Assembly: GCA_019096155.1 (NCBI GenBank)
Contig: JAHCVI010000001.1
Location: 1,550,001-1,614,000 of the forward strand
Direction of reading: 5' to 3'
Source of the DNA: Staphylotrichum longicolle
Taxonomy: Eukaryota > Ascomycota > Sordariomycetes > Sordariales > Chaetomiaceae
Length of the DNA stretch: 64,000 bases
The translations under genes were made by a program, and so were the position numbers. How positions within the stretch are numbered: the stretch's first letter is position 1; each line of letters begins with the position of its first letter. This document shows, one piece after another, positions 44,999-56,808 of the stretch. The notes under the pieces are model-generated. The model was not told the DNA's origin, did no database searches, and saw nothing but the letters and a program-made list of their open reading frames with translations.

Positions 44999-46242
44999 AT
45001 GGCGCTTCCACTCCTCAACTCCTTAGAGGACTGCGCCGACTTCAGCAAGGCGGTGAAGCCCTACATCCCCCAGCTCTATGCCCTCCCTGAGAAGCTGCTC
45101 GACGTCTTTGCCGGTCGTGAGAGCCTGCTGAAACTCTACACCGAGACAAACCCTCTCATCTCTGGTTTTGCCATCTCGGTGGCTCTTGGCGCAGTGTTCC
45201 TGGTCGTGGCCGAGATCAACCGCAACTACTCGCAGGTTGACCGGTGCTGGAGTCTCTTGCCCACGGTGTACATTGCCCACTTCGATGCATGGGCACGTCT
45301 GACGGGGCTGCCTACCCGGCGCCTTGATGTAGCCTTGCTCTTCAGCGCCATCTGGAGTGTGAGTCGGGCACGCAAACTTGATGCATGGGCTACGACGGCT
45401 GACCAGAAAACCACACCTAGACGCGTCTCACCTACAACTACTGGAGAAAGGGAGGCTACGGGATCGGACACGAGGACTACAGATGGCAAGTTGCACTCAC
45501 CTCGCGGATGAAGTAAGCACTAACGCCTGCCAAAGGGAGATTGTCCGGCAGCACGTCCCCAAAGCCGTGTTCCACGTCTTCAACTGGACCTTCATCTCGT
45601 TCATTCAAAGCATCCTGCTCTTCCTGATTGCTGCGCCGGCCTACACCGTTCTTTTGGCATCCACCATCGAACCTCAGCTTACCAGCGCCGATCTCGCGTA
45701 CATGGCCATTGAGCTGGGGCTCGTCCTCACAGAGTACATTGCCGACGAGCAGCAGTGGAGTAAGCATGACCCTTCGATGACGAGAGAAGGGGAGACATTA
45801 ACCCATCTGCAGCCTACCAATCCGCGAAAAAGCAGTACAAAGAGTCGGGCAAGGTCACACGGGGCTTCAAGCAGGCTGAGCTGGACCGCGGCTTCATCAC
45901 CTCGGGTCTCTGGGCATACAGCCGGCACCCCAACTTTGCGGCCGAGCAGTCCATCTGGTTCCTCCTGTACCAGTGGAGCTGCTACGCGACCAAGACGCTG
46001 TACAACTGGGCCGGCGTCGGGCCAGCGTTCCTGATCCTGCTCTTCCAGGGCTCGACCTGGCTCACCGAGCTCATCACGTCCGGCAAGTATCCGGAATACA
46101 GAGTACCAGCGCCGCGTGGCATGTTTGCCCCATCGGGCTCTTGCCGTACAAGACGCCTGCTCCGAAGGCGCCCAAGGTCATTCGGACCAGCGAGCTTGCC
46201 AAGAGGCAGCAGGAGAAGGAGAAACAGCAGAAACAGAAGTGA
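44999..46242 (+). CDS. DUF1295 (steroid 5-alpha-reductase-like) membrane protein; 3' end interrupted
   Basis: Integral membrane protein of the DUF1295/3-oxo-5-alpha-steroid 4-dehydrogenase-like family; substrate unknown. Exons: 44999-45358, 45421-45485, 45536-45759 and 45813 to the end. Intron 2 begins GCAAGT (a GC-AG intron, 50 bp), and the join restores the family segment YGIGHEDYRWEIVRQHVP. Several hydrophobic helices (ISGFAISVALGAVFLVVA; FISFIQSILLFLIAAPAY; VGPAFLILLFQG) surround the signature GFITSGLWAYSRHPNFAAEQ, which resembles the NADPH-binding region of ICMT/5-alpha-reductase folds. After ELITSGKYPEY three small shifts within about 35 bp (near 46100, 46117 and 46129) are needed to reach the C-terminal PYKTPAPKAPKVIRTSELAK and its Lys/Gln tail. 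The exon sum (1079, remainder 2) agrees with one +1 and two -1 changes. Confidence 0.85.
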
Positions 46243-48008
46243 GTGCTGAAGTGGTGGGTCGCAATCCAGGCGCAGGCGCGATCCCGGGAGGCCAAAGAAT
46301 ACAAGTAGCAGGCTGTGATGGTTAAGCATTTCTCAAACGCCAGTGACGGGAGTTTCGGCGTCGCGAAAGGCGGCCAACGAGGTTACGCGACCTGTTCGGT
46401 CTCGCGGGATGGATGTGGGGAGGAATGGGGCGCGGGTTGTCAGCCAAGAAAAGGGGTGACATCCAACTCCCGGCAGATCCCCAGCACCCGCGGTGTTGTG
46501 GATCTCGAGATCCACCTGGTGGAACTATTTATTGATGGAGTTGAATGACATGAACTTGGGGGTTAAAGAAGATACGTAATGCTCAGTAACTGCCCTTCCA
46601 CGTCCGAAATTGTCTTGTTCTTCGTGTGCGTGGTTTTTGTAATCAAAATGTAAGGCATCCGAATGCTGTGACAGCTTCTGGACACTCAAGCGTCTTCACG
46701 AGCTTCGTCCGAATCAAGACAGGAAGTAAACACATGATGGCAGTGGTAAAATTGGCAGTGTCCCGCGAACCCGGTCAATGCCCTCAGCCTCGACAGGGGT
46801 GCAGATCGCTAAGTGACGTCCAGAATGCTCACCTGACCTTCTCGAAATTGCAAGCGGCGTTGAAGATTGCGGCACCCCGTCTCGACCGTGGGGTTTTGAA
46901 ACCTCCCGGACCAGACCGACTGCGGTGAAACGTGGGGTCTCGGAACTCGCAGGATCGCCCGCACAGCTGGCCCAGCGGTCATTGTTGGATCATTGCAGCT
47001 GTCCCAAAGATGTGGTCGGCCGGCAGAGGCGCCGGACCTGGCCCCGATCAGCCAAGGCCGGCCCATCTCGTCAACCAGCAGCCTCATCACGGAATCCACC
47101 GCGGTAATGAAAGACGATCTTCGCTTGAGATGCATCTGGGTCCTTCACCCCTGCCGGCGGCGTCGGGAGAGCTCCCCGTGACCTGGGCGGGACCATGTGG
47201 TCGGGATGAGAGATGGCAGTGGATGGGCCCAGTCGTGAAGAAGAGGTTCCACCGTCTTTGAGAAACCATGACTGTGGGATATATATACATGACCGGCCGC
47301 CCGCGCGGGTTCCCTTCCATCCCACCCACCAAGGTCTCGCTGAGCATTAGTTAGGTGCAAATCCTCTGATCCCATCCCAGTGCATGGACAATTTAGTTTG
47401 CACAAGATTCCTGGTTCTTCGCTCTCCGATACCGCGCTGCATTCAACCCGGCAGTTTTGTGAGTCAGCTGTCGTCGACATCTGCAGCATCACACCGCATC
47501 TCGGATGCATTCCGATCCTCGACGTAACCTCACGTCTTCGATTGCCGGCACCCCAAAACTGCTCTTTTTGATTTGAGAGGTCGACTGTGGACGGTTTGGG
47601 TGAGATTCACAAAAAAAGCCAGCAACTCAGCATCTCGCTCGTGGCTGTTGCTTCCCTTCTTTGCGCCCCTCAACTTTGACGATATCCCACCCCCACATCG
47701 ACGCTCAGACTCAGCAGGTTTGCCTGGGTCTGGTGCCTGCATCCAACGAACGACCAACGCACGCGACCCTGGTGGATACGTGGGGGCCCCTTCACCGCAC
47801 CGGTGCCGGCAAGCAGCACCTTCCCAGTCCTGTTCGCGGGGAACACCCCGGGAGTACAAGAACCAGTGTCAGGAACAGTCTTAATTAGGGCTCAGGTCCG
47901 AAGCTTGAGCCCGCTTCTTTTCTCTCACCTTACCCACCTCGCCCCATCACGCAGCAAACTCCTTGACGAAAAAAGAAGGGAAAAAAAAAAAGAGTAACTC
48001 CGCCCACC
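46243..48008. other. Intergenic region DUF1295 gene / unknown small gene
   Basis: No gene supported in 1.77 kb. The region just before 48009 contains a CT-rich leader and an A-rich stretch (aaaaaaaaaaagag) directly upstream of the start. Confidence 0.5.
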
Positions 48009-48710
48009 ATGGCCGCCATCTGGGAATCCATCTACTCTTTCTTCTCCCCGCCCGCCTCGCGCGATTCCTCCCCGCAAGGCTCACCCTCCTTCTTCTCGTC
48101 CGCCTTCTTCTCCAGCAACACCGAGCCAGCAACATCAGCACCCGCAAAGACCGACCTCCCAATGCCTCCCACCTCAGCCTTTGGCGCCGCCCGAGCGCCC
48201 GTCCCATCCCCCGCCGACTCCTCCACCTCTCTCGCCGTCAGCGACCGCGACTACTTCTCCCCCACCTCGCCCTACACCCACCGCAGCCCCTCCATGTCCT
48301 CCACCTCGACCGCCTCCACTACCCCCCTGGACAACAACAGCAGCAGCACCAACACCGCCACCAGCAGCAGCATCCCAGCAGGAGGGGGAGGAGGAGGCGA
48401 CCCTCGCCCCGCCGGCCCCCGGCGCTCCGCCACCGACGTCGTCGCGCTCGACACCATGTCGCGCGAGTTCCCCAAGCCGGCGCACGAGCCCAGCCTGGAC
48501 GAGCTGCTGGCGCGCAAGCCGGGCAAGTGGTCGCTGGGCCACTACGTCAAGAACGCGCGGGAGCGCAAGGTCGCCGTCGCCGCCGCCGACGCCGCCGCCG
48601 GTGTGCCCGCCAGGGAGGAGACCGATGCCGAGGAGCGGGCGCGTAGGTTTGACGAGGTCAAGAGGGATCTGCTGAGGGCCAAGGAGGAGATGATGAGGCG
48701 AGGGATCTGA
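48009..48710 (+). CDS. Conserved fungal protein of unknown function, 233 aa
   Basis: Function not recognised. Single exon with start cccaccATGGCC. The N-terminus begins MAAIWESIYSFFSPP and continues as a Ser/Pro/Thr-rich disordered region to about residue 140 with Asn/Ser and Gly runs (DNNSSSTN; GGGGGG). The C-terminal 85 residues look ordered: SLDELLARKPGKWSLGHYVK is followed by a basic/alanine helix and a final amphipathic helix (ERARRFDEVKRDLLRAKEEM). No signal peptide or membrane segment. The ordered end suggests a real, translated protein. Confidence 0.7.
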   Translation: MAAIWESIYSFFSPPASRDSSPQGSPSFFSSAFFSSNTEPATSAPAKTDLPMPPTSAFGAARAPVPSPADSSTSLAVSDRDYFSPTSPYTHRSPSMSSTSTASTTPLDNNSSSTNTATSSSIPAGGGGGGDPRPAGPRRSATDVVALDTMSREFPKPAHEPSLDELLARKPGKWSLGHYVKNARERKVAVAAADAAAGVPAREETDAEERARRFDEVKRDLLRAKEEMMRRGI

Positions 48711-49077
48711 TTTTGAAGGGGATCTCGTGGGAGAGTCAAGTTTGGTTGAAGAATGGAAGAGCGTGTCTTTTGAGCGGGCATCTGGCTTTTCGGGCGTCAA
48801 TGGGTTCTTTCCTTTTTTTTTCTGTGTCCTCCTCGTGCTGATCTCGGGAGCATCGAGGTATATCTCTGGTTGCGAGACCTCCTTTTTCTTCCTTCCTGGG
48901 ACAAGACAAAATTCGGGTTGAACAGAACCGAAGATTTTTTTTGGTTTTGCGACACCGGATATCGATCACCTGGTTGCCACATTCCACCCGGGTGTAGAGC
49001 ACGCCCGCATAGAATAGTGAATAAACTACCAGTGCAATCTGCGGCGCATATCCTCTGGGCGTGCCCCTTGGAGGCGT
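48711..49077. other. Convergent intergenic region
   Basis: This is 367 bp between two gene ends facing each other. T-rich runs suit 3' processing. Nothing else is seen. Confidence 0.5.
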
Positions 49078-49815
49078 TTACATCAGCCGCGATGACAGCG
49101 TAACCCCGTACGCGATCGTCGCAACCAGCGCCCCAGCGTTCACCGCCAACGAGGCGTAGTGCAGGGGTGCCGAAGCGCGCATTGAGCGACATCATCTCCT
49201 GCGAGTGCGGCGGCGCGTCGTACGCCTTCTTGCCGTCTTGCTTTTCTGTGTTTTTCTGCTGTCAGCATCGCCGCCGCCCCTTCAACATTTCGATGTGAAC
49301 AAATTTACCTTGCTCAAACCTCTCAATCACCACCTTGGCCGTCGTGGGCGCGACCATGACCAGGTTGGCCAGACCGCAGAGGAGCGCGCCCGCCAGGGGC
49401 GCCAGCACGGTCCACCGGTTGGACGGGGCCAGCACGCCGGCCACGCCGGACGCCGCGCCGAACGGGTTCCGGCTGCCCGGGTAGGTCAGGGCCAGGACGG
49501 CCGGGAGCGCGGCCTGCATGGCAAAGTAGACGGGGAAGATGTGGGACTTGAGGTGGGCGAACGTTGAGCGGGGGAGGACGCGGTAGGAGATGACCGAGCC
49601 GATGAAGGTCTGGGGTTGAATGTGAGACTGGGATAGAAAGAGGAGGGCGGTTTGGAGAAGGGGGGGTTGCCTTACGTGGAAGATGGTTGTGCCGAGGAGG
49701 GTGCCATAGCTGTATGGGCGTCGGTGGTGAGTGAAAAGGATGAGAGATGAGGCGGGGGGTGAGCTTGAGGGTCGTACCTGAGGACGTGATAGGGGGCGGG
49801 TGAGAGGATCCCCAT
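49078..49815 (-). CDS. TMEM205-like (DUF4149) four-helix membrane protein
   Basis: Small integral membrane protein of the TMEM205/DUF4149 family; role unknown. Exons (minus): 49815-49778, 49709-49676, 49609-49309 and 49245-49078; all introns have GT...AG borders. Start MGILSPAPYHVL. Family signs: SYGTLLGTTIFHTFIGSVIS (helix 1), RVLPRSTFAHLKSHIFPVYF (the PR...F-P-YF element), VLAPLAGALLCGLANLVMVA (helix 3), and a last helix ALVATIAYGVTLSSRLM ending at TAA 49078. One small frame change (+1 or -2) is needed near 49170, between RFGTP and HYASLAVN; the exon sum (541, remainder 1) fits this. Without it the frame runs into unrelated sequence. It is divergent from Ku80, 660 bp away. Confidence 0.85.
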
Positions 49816-50475
49816 TTTGATGTTTGTGAGGTGTTTACGATGAGAAGGTCAGGGGTCTTAATGGGTCAACGGATGACACTGATAAGTGCTCGAAGTGAAA
49901 ATTGGAGTTTGAGATTCCCGAGCTGCACTGCGACGTGGGTAATCGATCTGTTCCGTCTTGGCAGAACCGCCTGGTTATATGTTATTCTCCCATTCCTTCG
50001 AATCTGCTGCACGTTCGTATTCATGCTGCCTTTCGTCACCTCAAGCTCGTGTGAAAAGAAGCTTTGTTTGAATGGGGTTAAGACAAGAACTGGTCGAGTT
50101 TGATTTGCTATAATCACAACATTGTGCTCGATGCGATCGAGAAACAAGTGGGCGCAGGAGTCCTGGGGATCGATGCTGATGTGGGGCTCGTCCTCGATTC
50201 ATCGAACCAACAGGGTCTGAAATTACCGTGACACGCCGTCATGTGCCCACGCGAGGCAGCAAGCGACCCGACGCGAGCCCCGGTCGTTTGTTCGCCGGAC
50301 AGTGCTGCCTGTGCTGCCTGGAGTCTGAGGATGCCATCGACAACGAGTGCCTTTGGGGTGCTTTTGGCCTGCGCATCTTTTTTGCCTCATTGATTTTAAT
50401 CCTTTTGCTGCCAATTGTGACTGTACACTTGTAACTGACCACAATTGACTGCACATCGACGGCAATTTCCCCAGA
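49816..50475. other. Divergent promoter TMEM205-like gene / Ku80
   Basis: This 660-bp region must hold both promoters. No defined site is recognised. Confidence 0.5.
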
Positions 50476-52965
50476 ATGGCGGACAAGGAGGCCACGGTCT
50501 ACATTGTGGACCTGGGCGAGCCCATGGCCGACTGCCACAACGGACGCGACGAGTCGGACCTCGACTTTGGCATGCGTTATGTCTGGGACAAGATATCCAC
50601 CACCGTCGCCGCCAGCCGCAAGACCTGGACCGTGGGCGTCGTGGGGCTCAACACAGAGGAGACCGACAACGCCCAGGACCGTGAAGGTCTCGAAGGCTAC
50701 GAACATATCTCGGTTCTGCAAGATATTGGGCCCATGAGCATGAGCGCGCTTAGGGATCTCCGCTCATCTATACAGACCTCGCACACCTATGGCGGAGATG
50801 CCATCTCGGCTATTGTGGTCGCCCTGTCCATGATCGAGGTGTTCACCAAGAAGCTCAAGTACAACCGGAAAATTATTCTTGTCACCAACGGCGAGTCGCC
50901 AATCGATGACGAGTCGTCGGAGGATGTGGCGAACCGGCTCAACGAGTCGAATATTGAACTGGTGGTGATGTGAGTCGCAGACCACAGAGCCACACGGCTC
51001 GAAGCTGACAGCGCTAGTGGTGTCGATTTCGACGATGCCGATTATGGTTTTAAGGAAGAGGATAAATCCAAGAGCAAGGCAGGTCGATTCACGGGGTCCT
51101 TGTTTGCGGTGCCTTTAGCTGACTCGGTGCAGGCCAAGAATGAAACGATCCTGCGTAAGCTGGTCGAGCAATGTAACAACGGCGTCTTTGGGACCATGGA
51201 GGAGGCGGTCAAGGAGCTGGCCGTCCCTCGCATCAAGCCTGTGCGGCCCTTCAAGGCCTATGATGGCGTTCTTGCTCTCGGAGACCCCAGCAAGTATGAG
51301 AGCGCCCTGAGCATCCACGTCGAGCGCTACTTCAAGACCAAGCGTGCAATGGCCCCACCAGCAAGCACTGTGGTCGTCAACCCAGACCGTGGCGGGCCTT
51401 CTCAAACACAAACCCTTGACGAAGATACTGAGATGGGCGGGGCCGAGTTTTCTGGCGTCAAGCATATGCGGACCTATAGGGTCAATGATCCAGATGCGCC
51501 CGGCGGCAAGCGGGACGTTGATTTCGAGGACCTTGCCAAGGGGTATCAATATGGCCGGACCGTTGTGCCCTTCAGCGAATCCGACTTCTCCGTCACGAAG
51601 TTGGAGACGAAGAAATCGTTTACCATTCTCGGTTTCATTCCGTTCAGCAGCGTGAGTCAAGTCATTTTCTTCTTGGGGGAGGAGTGGCTGACATGGATGA
51701 ATAGTACAACCCCTTCATCAATATGGGCGAGACCGGCATCATCGTCGCGCAAAAGCATAACGAGGAAGCAGAATTGGGCCTGTCGGCCCTCATCCACGCG
51801 CTCCACGAGCTTGAGTCGTATGCCGTGGCCAGATACGTGCAAAAAGACGATGCCCAGCCACAAATACTCCTTCTCAAGCCGAATCCTGCTGTCGAAGACG
51901 ACTTTGAGTGCCTTTACGACGTACCGCTGCCATTCGCCGAGGATGTCCGCAGCTACCAGTTTCCCCCGCTTGACAAGGTGCTCACGGTTACTGGCAGCAT
52001 CATCAAGGAACATCGTCTGCTGCCGTCAGACGACTTAAAAGAGGCAATGAGCGACTTTGTCGATGCTATGGACCTGTCTGGTTTTGACGTTGATGACGAG
52101 GGGTATGTTTCTTTTTTGTTTCTGAATATACTGGGAAGGCAGCCGGACTGACGACCGCCCAGGAAACCAGTAGAGTATGCCCCAATTGATGAACTGTACA
52201 ACCCAACCATCCACCGCATGAACCAGGCCATTCGCGCCCGTGCCGTGGACCCAGATGCACCCATTGGTCCGCCAGCGGAGATTCTGCTTCGCTTCTCGAA
52301 CCCTCCCCAGAAGGTCCTGGACAAGGCCAAGTCGGAGATTGCTGCGCTGATCGACGCGGCCGAGATCAAGAAGGGTAGGTTTCAAACCCCAAAAATGCGC
52401 CAGAATGTCTACTCACAAGACACAGTCCCAGCCAAGGCTCAAGGCAGGCGCGGCCGCAAAGAGCCCGTCAAGCCCCTCTCCGGCCTCGACATCGACGCCC
52501 TGCTCGGCGAGAGCAAGCGCACCACCATCTCGCTGGACAACGCGGTCCCCGAGTTCAAGCAGATCCTCGCCACAGCGTCAGACGACGCGACCATCGAGAG
52601 CGCGGCGAAGCAGATGGGTGAGATCGTCCGCAAGCTCATCCGCGACAGCTTTGCCGACCTGTTCTATGCCCGGGCTGCCGAGAACCTCCGCGTCATGCGC
52701 GAGGAGCTGATCAGCCTGGAAGTACCAGCGCTGTATAACAAGTTCCTGACGGGGCTCAAGAAGAGCATCTTGAGCGGGGAGCTGGATGGGGATCGGCGAG
52801 AGATGTGGTTCAAGCATGTCATTGGGGGTCATCTGAGCTTGATCACACAGGACGAGTCTGAAGTGTCGGAGGTTACGGCTGATGAGGCGAAGGCTGTAAG
52901 TTTTCTTCAGAGTGTCTGATTCGAGGGACCTGTGTTTACTGACTGTTGACTAGTTTGCGGCGTGA
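50476..52965 (+). CDS. ku80: Ku80, ATP-dependent DNA helicase II subunit 2
   Basis: Large subunit of the Ku heterodimer, which encircles DNA ends in non-homologous end joining and at telomeres. Six exons: 50476-50969, 51018-51651, 51705-52102, 52163-52374, 52426-52895 and 52954-52965, giving 739 residues. All five introns have GT...AG borders and lengths of 48-60 bp. The last exon is only 12 bp (three codons and the stop). Domains: an N-terminal vWA-like fold (about 1-215; TVYIVDLGEPM, KIILVTNGESP, VVIGVDFDDADYG), the Ku DNA-binding barrel (about 235-440; KHMRTYRVNDPDAPGG, GYQYGRTVVPFSESDF, GFIPFSSYNPFINMGETGII), a helical arm, and the C-terminal helical DNA-PK-binding-like region (about 590-735; NAVPEFKQILATASDD, VMREELISLEVPALYNKFLT). 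Start ccagaATGGCG. No frame defects. Confidence 0.97.
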
Positions 52966-54085
52966 TTCTGGGTGGATATGGTTCTCCTCTGCTCCCGATG
53001 TGGGAACAATAAGTGCTAGACATAGTTCTGGCCAAAAGGAGAGCGATTTTGGCCAATGACCTGTTTCTTGCTGCGTACGAGGCTGAACAAGACCGCCTGT
53101 GAGGCCTACCATTCCATTGTGGCCGATAGTTACCTGTGTCGTGCTTGTTTGTGCGCAAATGCTGCACAATTAGGCTTATGGTCATGACTCTTCTCTCATG
53201 TCACACTCAGGCAGGCTCGATTTCAGCTTTCTGTGCCTTGTTGCAGCCCAATTTCACATTATCCCCTCGTGGGCGGCGAGCCTGGTCAAATGATAGCTGA
53301 AGGGGGAGGAGGCTGGGATGCCTGGGGTCCACAATTCCGTTCAGCCATAAACTTGGCTCTTCACAATGTCTGTTGTTTACAACTGCATGCAACTATCTCA
53401 AACATTCCAGTTACACTTCGTTCCCATCGTCAACAGCGCAGAACTGGCAGCACAAGTGCAACATTTGTGATTTTTTGAGTGTTGCCCTTCCGAGACGTGT
53501 CTATTTGCCGTCGCAGGAAATAAGCAAATGTTAGTTCGCGCCAACAAGGGCGGCTATGCTTGAGTTGATTTGACAGCGCCTTCCTTCACCCCCTTTTCCG
53601 TTTGCTTCCCTCTCCCGCCAGGCACGACTCACACACACCTCTTCGCCTCAACACCCCCAGGCTGCCACTGTATTGTCTAGAGGCTCTCGCAAGTCAACCG
53701 TAGCCGTTACATTAGTAGGATTCAGAAATCCCAGAGTTTGTCCTCGTTGTTGTGGCGGGTATTGACAATGCCCATAGCACCGGTCTTTGCGGACTCATCC
53801 TCGTCCCCAGATTGAGTCTGTCCCTCATCGCCGCGACGATTATCTCAACAAGATTAGGGCACAGCGGGGAACCTTTTCCTTTTCAGTCTGGGTGAGGCGG
53901 GTCTGGGAGGACCAAACACGGCGGAATTTTCACTTTGCCTCCTTCACTCGACGCAGAGTGTGCTGTTCCGTTCCCACCCCCCTCGCTTTTCTACGCCAAC
54001 AGGTCGTGGGTGTTGCGAGACGATAACAGCAACAGAAACAACAGCATCAAAACGCATCTCAACACTACATCTCTCCTAATTCGCC
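52966..54085. other. Intergenic region Ku80 / exonuclease gene
   Basis: This 1.1-kb region should hold the Ku80 3' UTR and the promoter and C/A-rich leader of the next gene. No gene is recognised. Confidence 0.5.
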
Positions 54086-56127
54086 ATGGCCAGTCAGGAG
54101 CCTCCCCTCAGCTGGGAGGACGAAGAGTTCCTGGCCCGCTTGAAGGAGATCACGGGTGACGCCGCGGTCTGGGACAACTTTGATGCCGCCGCCTGGCGCA
54201 ACAACCTGTCCGCCGGTGAGGATCCCGACCTCTCGGAGTACTCGGGATTTGAAGACGACCAGTACGACTCGGACGACTCGGCGCCCATGATCCTCAACGC
54301 CCACAAGCTCACTCCGGCCGAGAAGGCTGCCCAGGGCGTCGAGGGCAAGCTCAACACGGCTCGCCAGTATGCTTCCACGGAGACTGCGTGGCCGAACGAG
54401 CTGGCCCGGCTGGAGAGTATCGAGTGGACTGAGACGGGGCTTGCCTTGGGCGATGTCTCGGCTGAGGGCGACAGGTTTGTGGCCTGGGTGCTGGTCGAGG
54501 CCTACCCTGAGATGTTTGTCGGCAAGAGCAACGCCGCGCGTGTAAGTGCCCAACTCGAGATCAAGACGTAGCCTTATGTTGGGATGAGTGGGCTGATCAT
54601 TTTGTCAAGGCTGCACCGCTGTTCACCCTCGACGCTCTGACTGAGGATCGGGTCTGGGATCTGTAGGTTCACTCTCATTCTGATCTCTTGATCGCCACTG
54701 ACATGATCAGCTACTATGTCCATTGCCCTCCGGACATGAACATGAAGCCCGTCGTCATGGTGCCCACCTACCAGTTCCAGCATCTTCTGGCCATTGTCAA
54801 CGCGAAGCTGGAGACCCGGTTCACCGTGCCTCCCGGCAAGAATAAAGAGCGGTACATGATGTCGTTCGGCATGGGCAACAGCCCTCGTCCGCGCTTTCTA
54901 GGCCGCTGCGACAGCCTCGCGTCGTTCAAGAAAATCAGCGAGGTGATTCCGGCGCCCCATCCCGAAGATGACTTGTCCAAGGCAACCACGGCCGGTCTCG
55001 ATGAGTTTAAGCAGCTGCTTCAGAAGTCCCGCACCGATAGAAAGAGGGTCAAGAAGTCGGATAAGAATCGCGCGAAGCGCTTCCACGCGCACAAGGCATG
55101 GGGTCGCTCAGTCAAGCGCGCCCAGCGCTACCTCGGTCTGCGCGGCAGAGTGGACGCCCAGACTACTGGCGAGGTCGCGCCCTTTGATCTCAACCTGCCC
55201 ATGACTGACGATCCTGAGAGCTCGGTTTTGTTTGTCTGCATCGACATCGAAGCCTGGGAGAAGAACCAGAACGTGATCACCGAGGTCGGCATCGCCATGC
55301 TCGACACCACGGAGATCCGAGACATTGCCCCTGGCCAAGGTGGCCAGAACTGGCTCTCGCACATCCACGCGCGCCATATCCGCGTCGACGAGAACACATG
55401 GGCCGAGAACAAGCGCTTCGTCCGCGGCTGCGCTGACCACTTCAACTTTGGGTTCGTCCTTCTCCTCCTCCGCCTCTTCCTCCCACCACCGGACGAAAAG
55501 ACACATACTGACCCCCCTTCCAGAGAAAGCGAGTTCATCACCCAGTCCCTGATCACGCCCATCATCAAAGACCTCATCGACAACGCCACCTTCGTCGACC
55601 CCGCCGACGGCGCCACCAAGCCGCGGCCCGTGGTGCTCGTCTTCCACGAGTCGTCCGCCGACGTCAAGTTCCTCAAGCTGCTGTCCTACCGCGCCGAGGA
55701 CGCCGCCAACGTCGTCGACGTCGTCGACACGCGTGAGATGCACCAGTTCCTGGTCCGGAGCAACGACTCGGCCAGCCTGGCCACCGTCCTCACGTATCTC
55801 GGCATCGCCCACAGCCACCTGCACAACGCCGGCAACGACGCCGTGTACACGCTGCAGGCGATGGTCGGGCTGGCGGTCAAGAAGCGGGTGATGAGCTTGG
55901 AGAAGGCCGCGGGGTAAGTTTGTTTATGACATGTTTTGGGAGGGTGCTGGGGTGAAGAGATGCTGACTTGGGCATTTTGTTGCAGAGACCTTGCCGACTA
56001 TGACCTCGGCAAGGAGAACGAGGGCTGGACCAGCGGCGAGGACACCGATGGCGGCGATCCCGTCCGTCTGCCTGACACCCGCGAGGCCGTCGGCACTGCG
56101 GATGCCGGTGACAACGGCGGGGACTAA
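54086..56127 (+). CDS. DEDDh 3'-5' exonuclease of the Gfd2/YDR514C type (QIP-like)
   Basis: Five exons: 54086-54541, 54610-54662, 54711-55451, 55524-55913 and 55986-56127; 593 residues. The TAG seen after CTG at the end of exon 2 is inside the intron: splicing at GTAGGT (54663) restores VWDLYYVHCPPDMNM. The C-terminal half (about 375-575) is an RNase H-like exonuclease fold with Asp-Glu in FVCIDIEAWEKNQNVITEVG, a further Asp in FHESSADVKFLKLL, and His-Asp in HLHNAGNDAVYTLQ, matching the DEDDh group. The N-terminal half has an acidic start and a basic helical linker (RKRVKKSDKNRAKRFHAHKA). The Gfd2/YDR514C-like family includes Neurospora QIP, which degrades the passenger strand in RNA silencing. 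Whether this gene is the QIP orthologue or a paralogue cannot be told here. Start cgccATGGCC. Confidence 0.82.
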
Positions 56128-56808
56128 TCACGCCAGGCGGGTTGCAGTCTGGAATGTGCCGACAGTTTCGCAGCCGCCGAGTTCGGTATCACTTCGCGTG
56201 GATTCGTAGATTGCGAGCGTTGCATGTCGTTTCTCGCGCGTTACTAGACAGCGATCTGGTTCGAATTCACCTGCCACGGGTGCAAGCGAACTTGTTTGTA
56301 TGTATAGTATATTAGAGGAGAGTCATCAGCCCACACCGAACACTCTTGCGGTGCGTAGCGTTAAGGCTTCTCTTTTCCCAATGCTTCTTTCCACCCCAAA
56401 GCCACCTTCCAGGCCCTAGACGGACAGACCACCAACCCATAAGAGTACATAACCCCGCCTTCAACTCGCTTTCTTGATACATGACATGATATGACATGAC
56501 CGAAGCCAACCCGATTCCAAGCCAAGCCAAGCAAGCCATTCCCGCCCCCAACGCCAATGCTATGTGTTTGTGTTGTACATGTTGTGTTGTGGTGTGATGT
56601 TGTCGGTAGCGTAGGTTTGAGGTTTCCGCAGCCGTCGGGGAGCGTCCAGCGACTTCGTAGCTTCGCGTGACGAGGGGATCGGACTCTGGTCCAGTCGGTT
56701 TCCTCCCCAGCTTGACGAAACCAGCACTGCCCCCGGAACAAAAGCAGGACCGGTTCACCCGGCCTCGCCTCTCAACCCACTGCCAATTAAAAGCTCGAAG
56801 AAATCCCA
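56128..56808. other. Convergent region exonuclease gene / PAM18
   Basis: This 681-bp region should hold both 3' UTRs. A gccaagccaagc stretch near 56520 is the only simple repeat. Confidence 0.5.

Noticed and set aside
54610..54720. Premature stop (CTG TAG) in the exonuclease gene
   Set aside because: The TAG lies inside an intron starting GTAGGT at 54663; splicing restores VWDLYYVHCPP.
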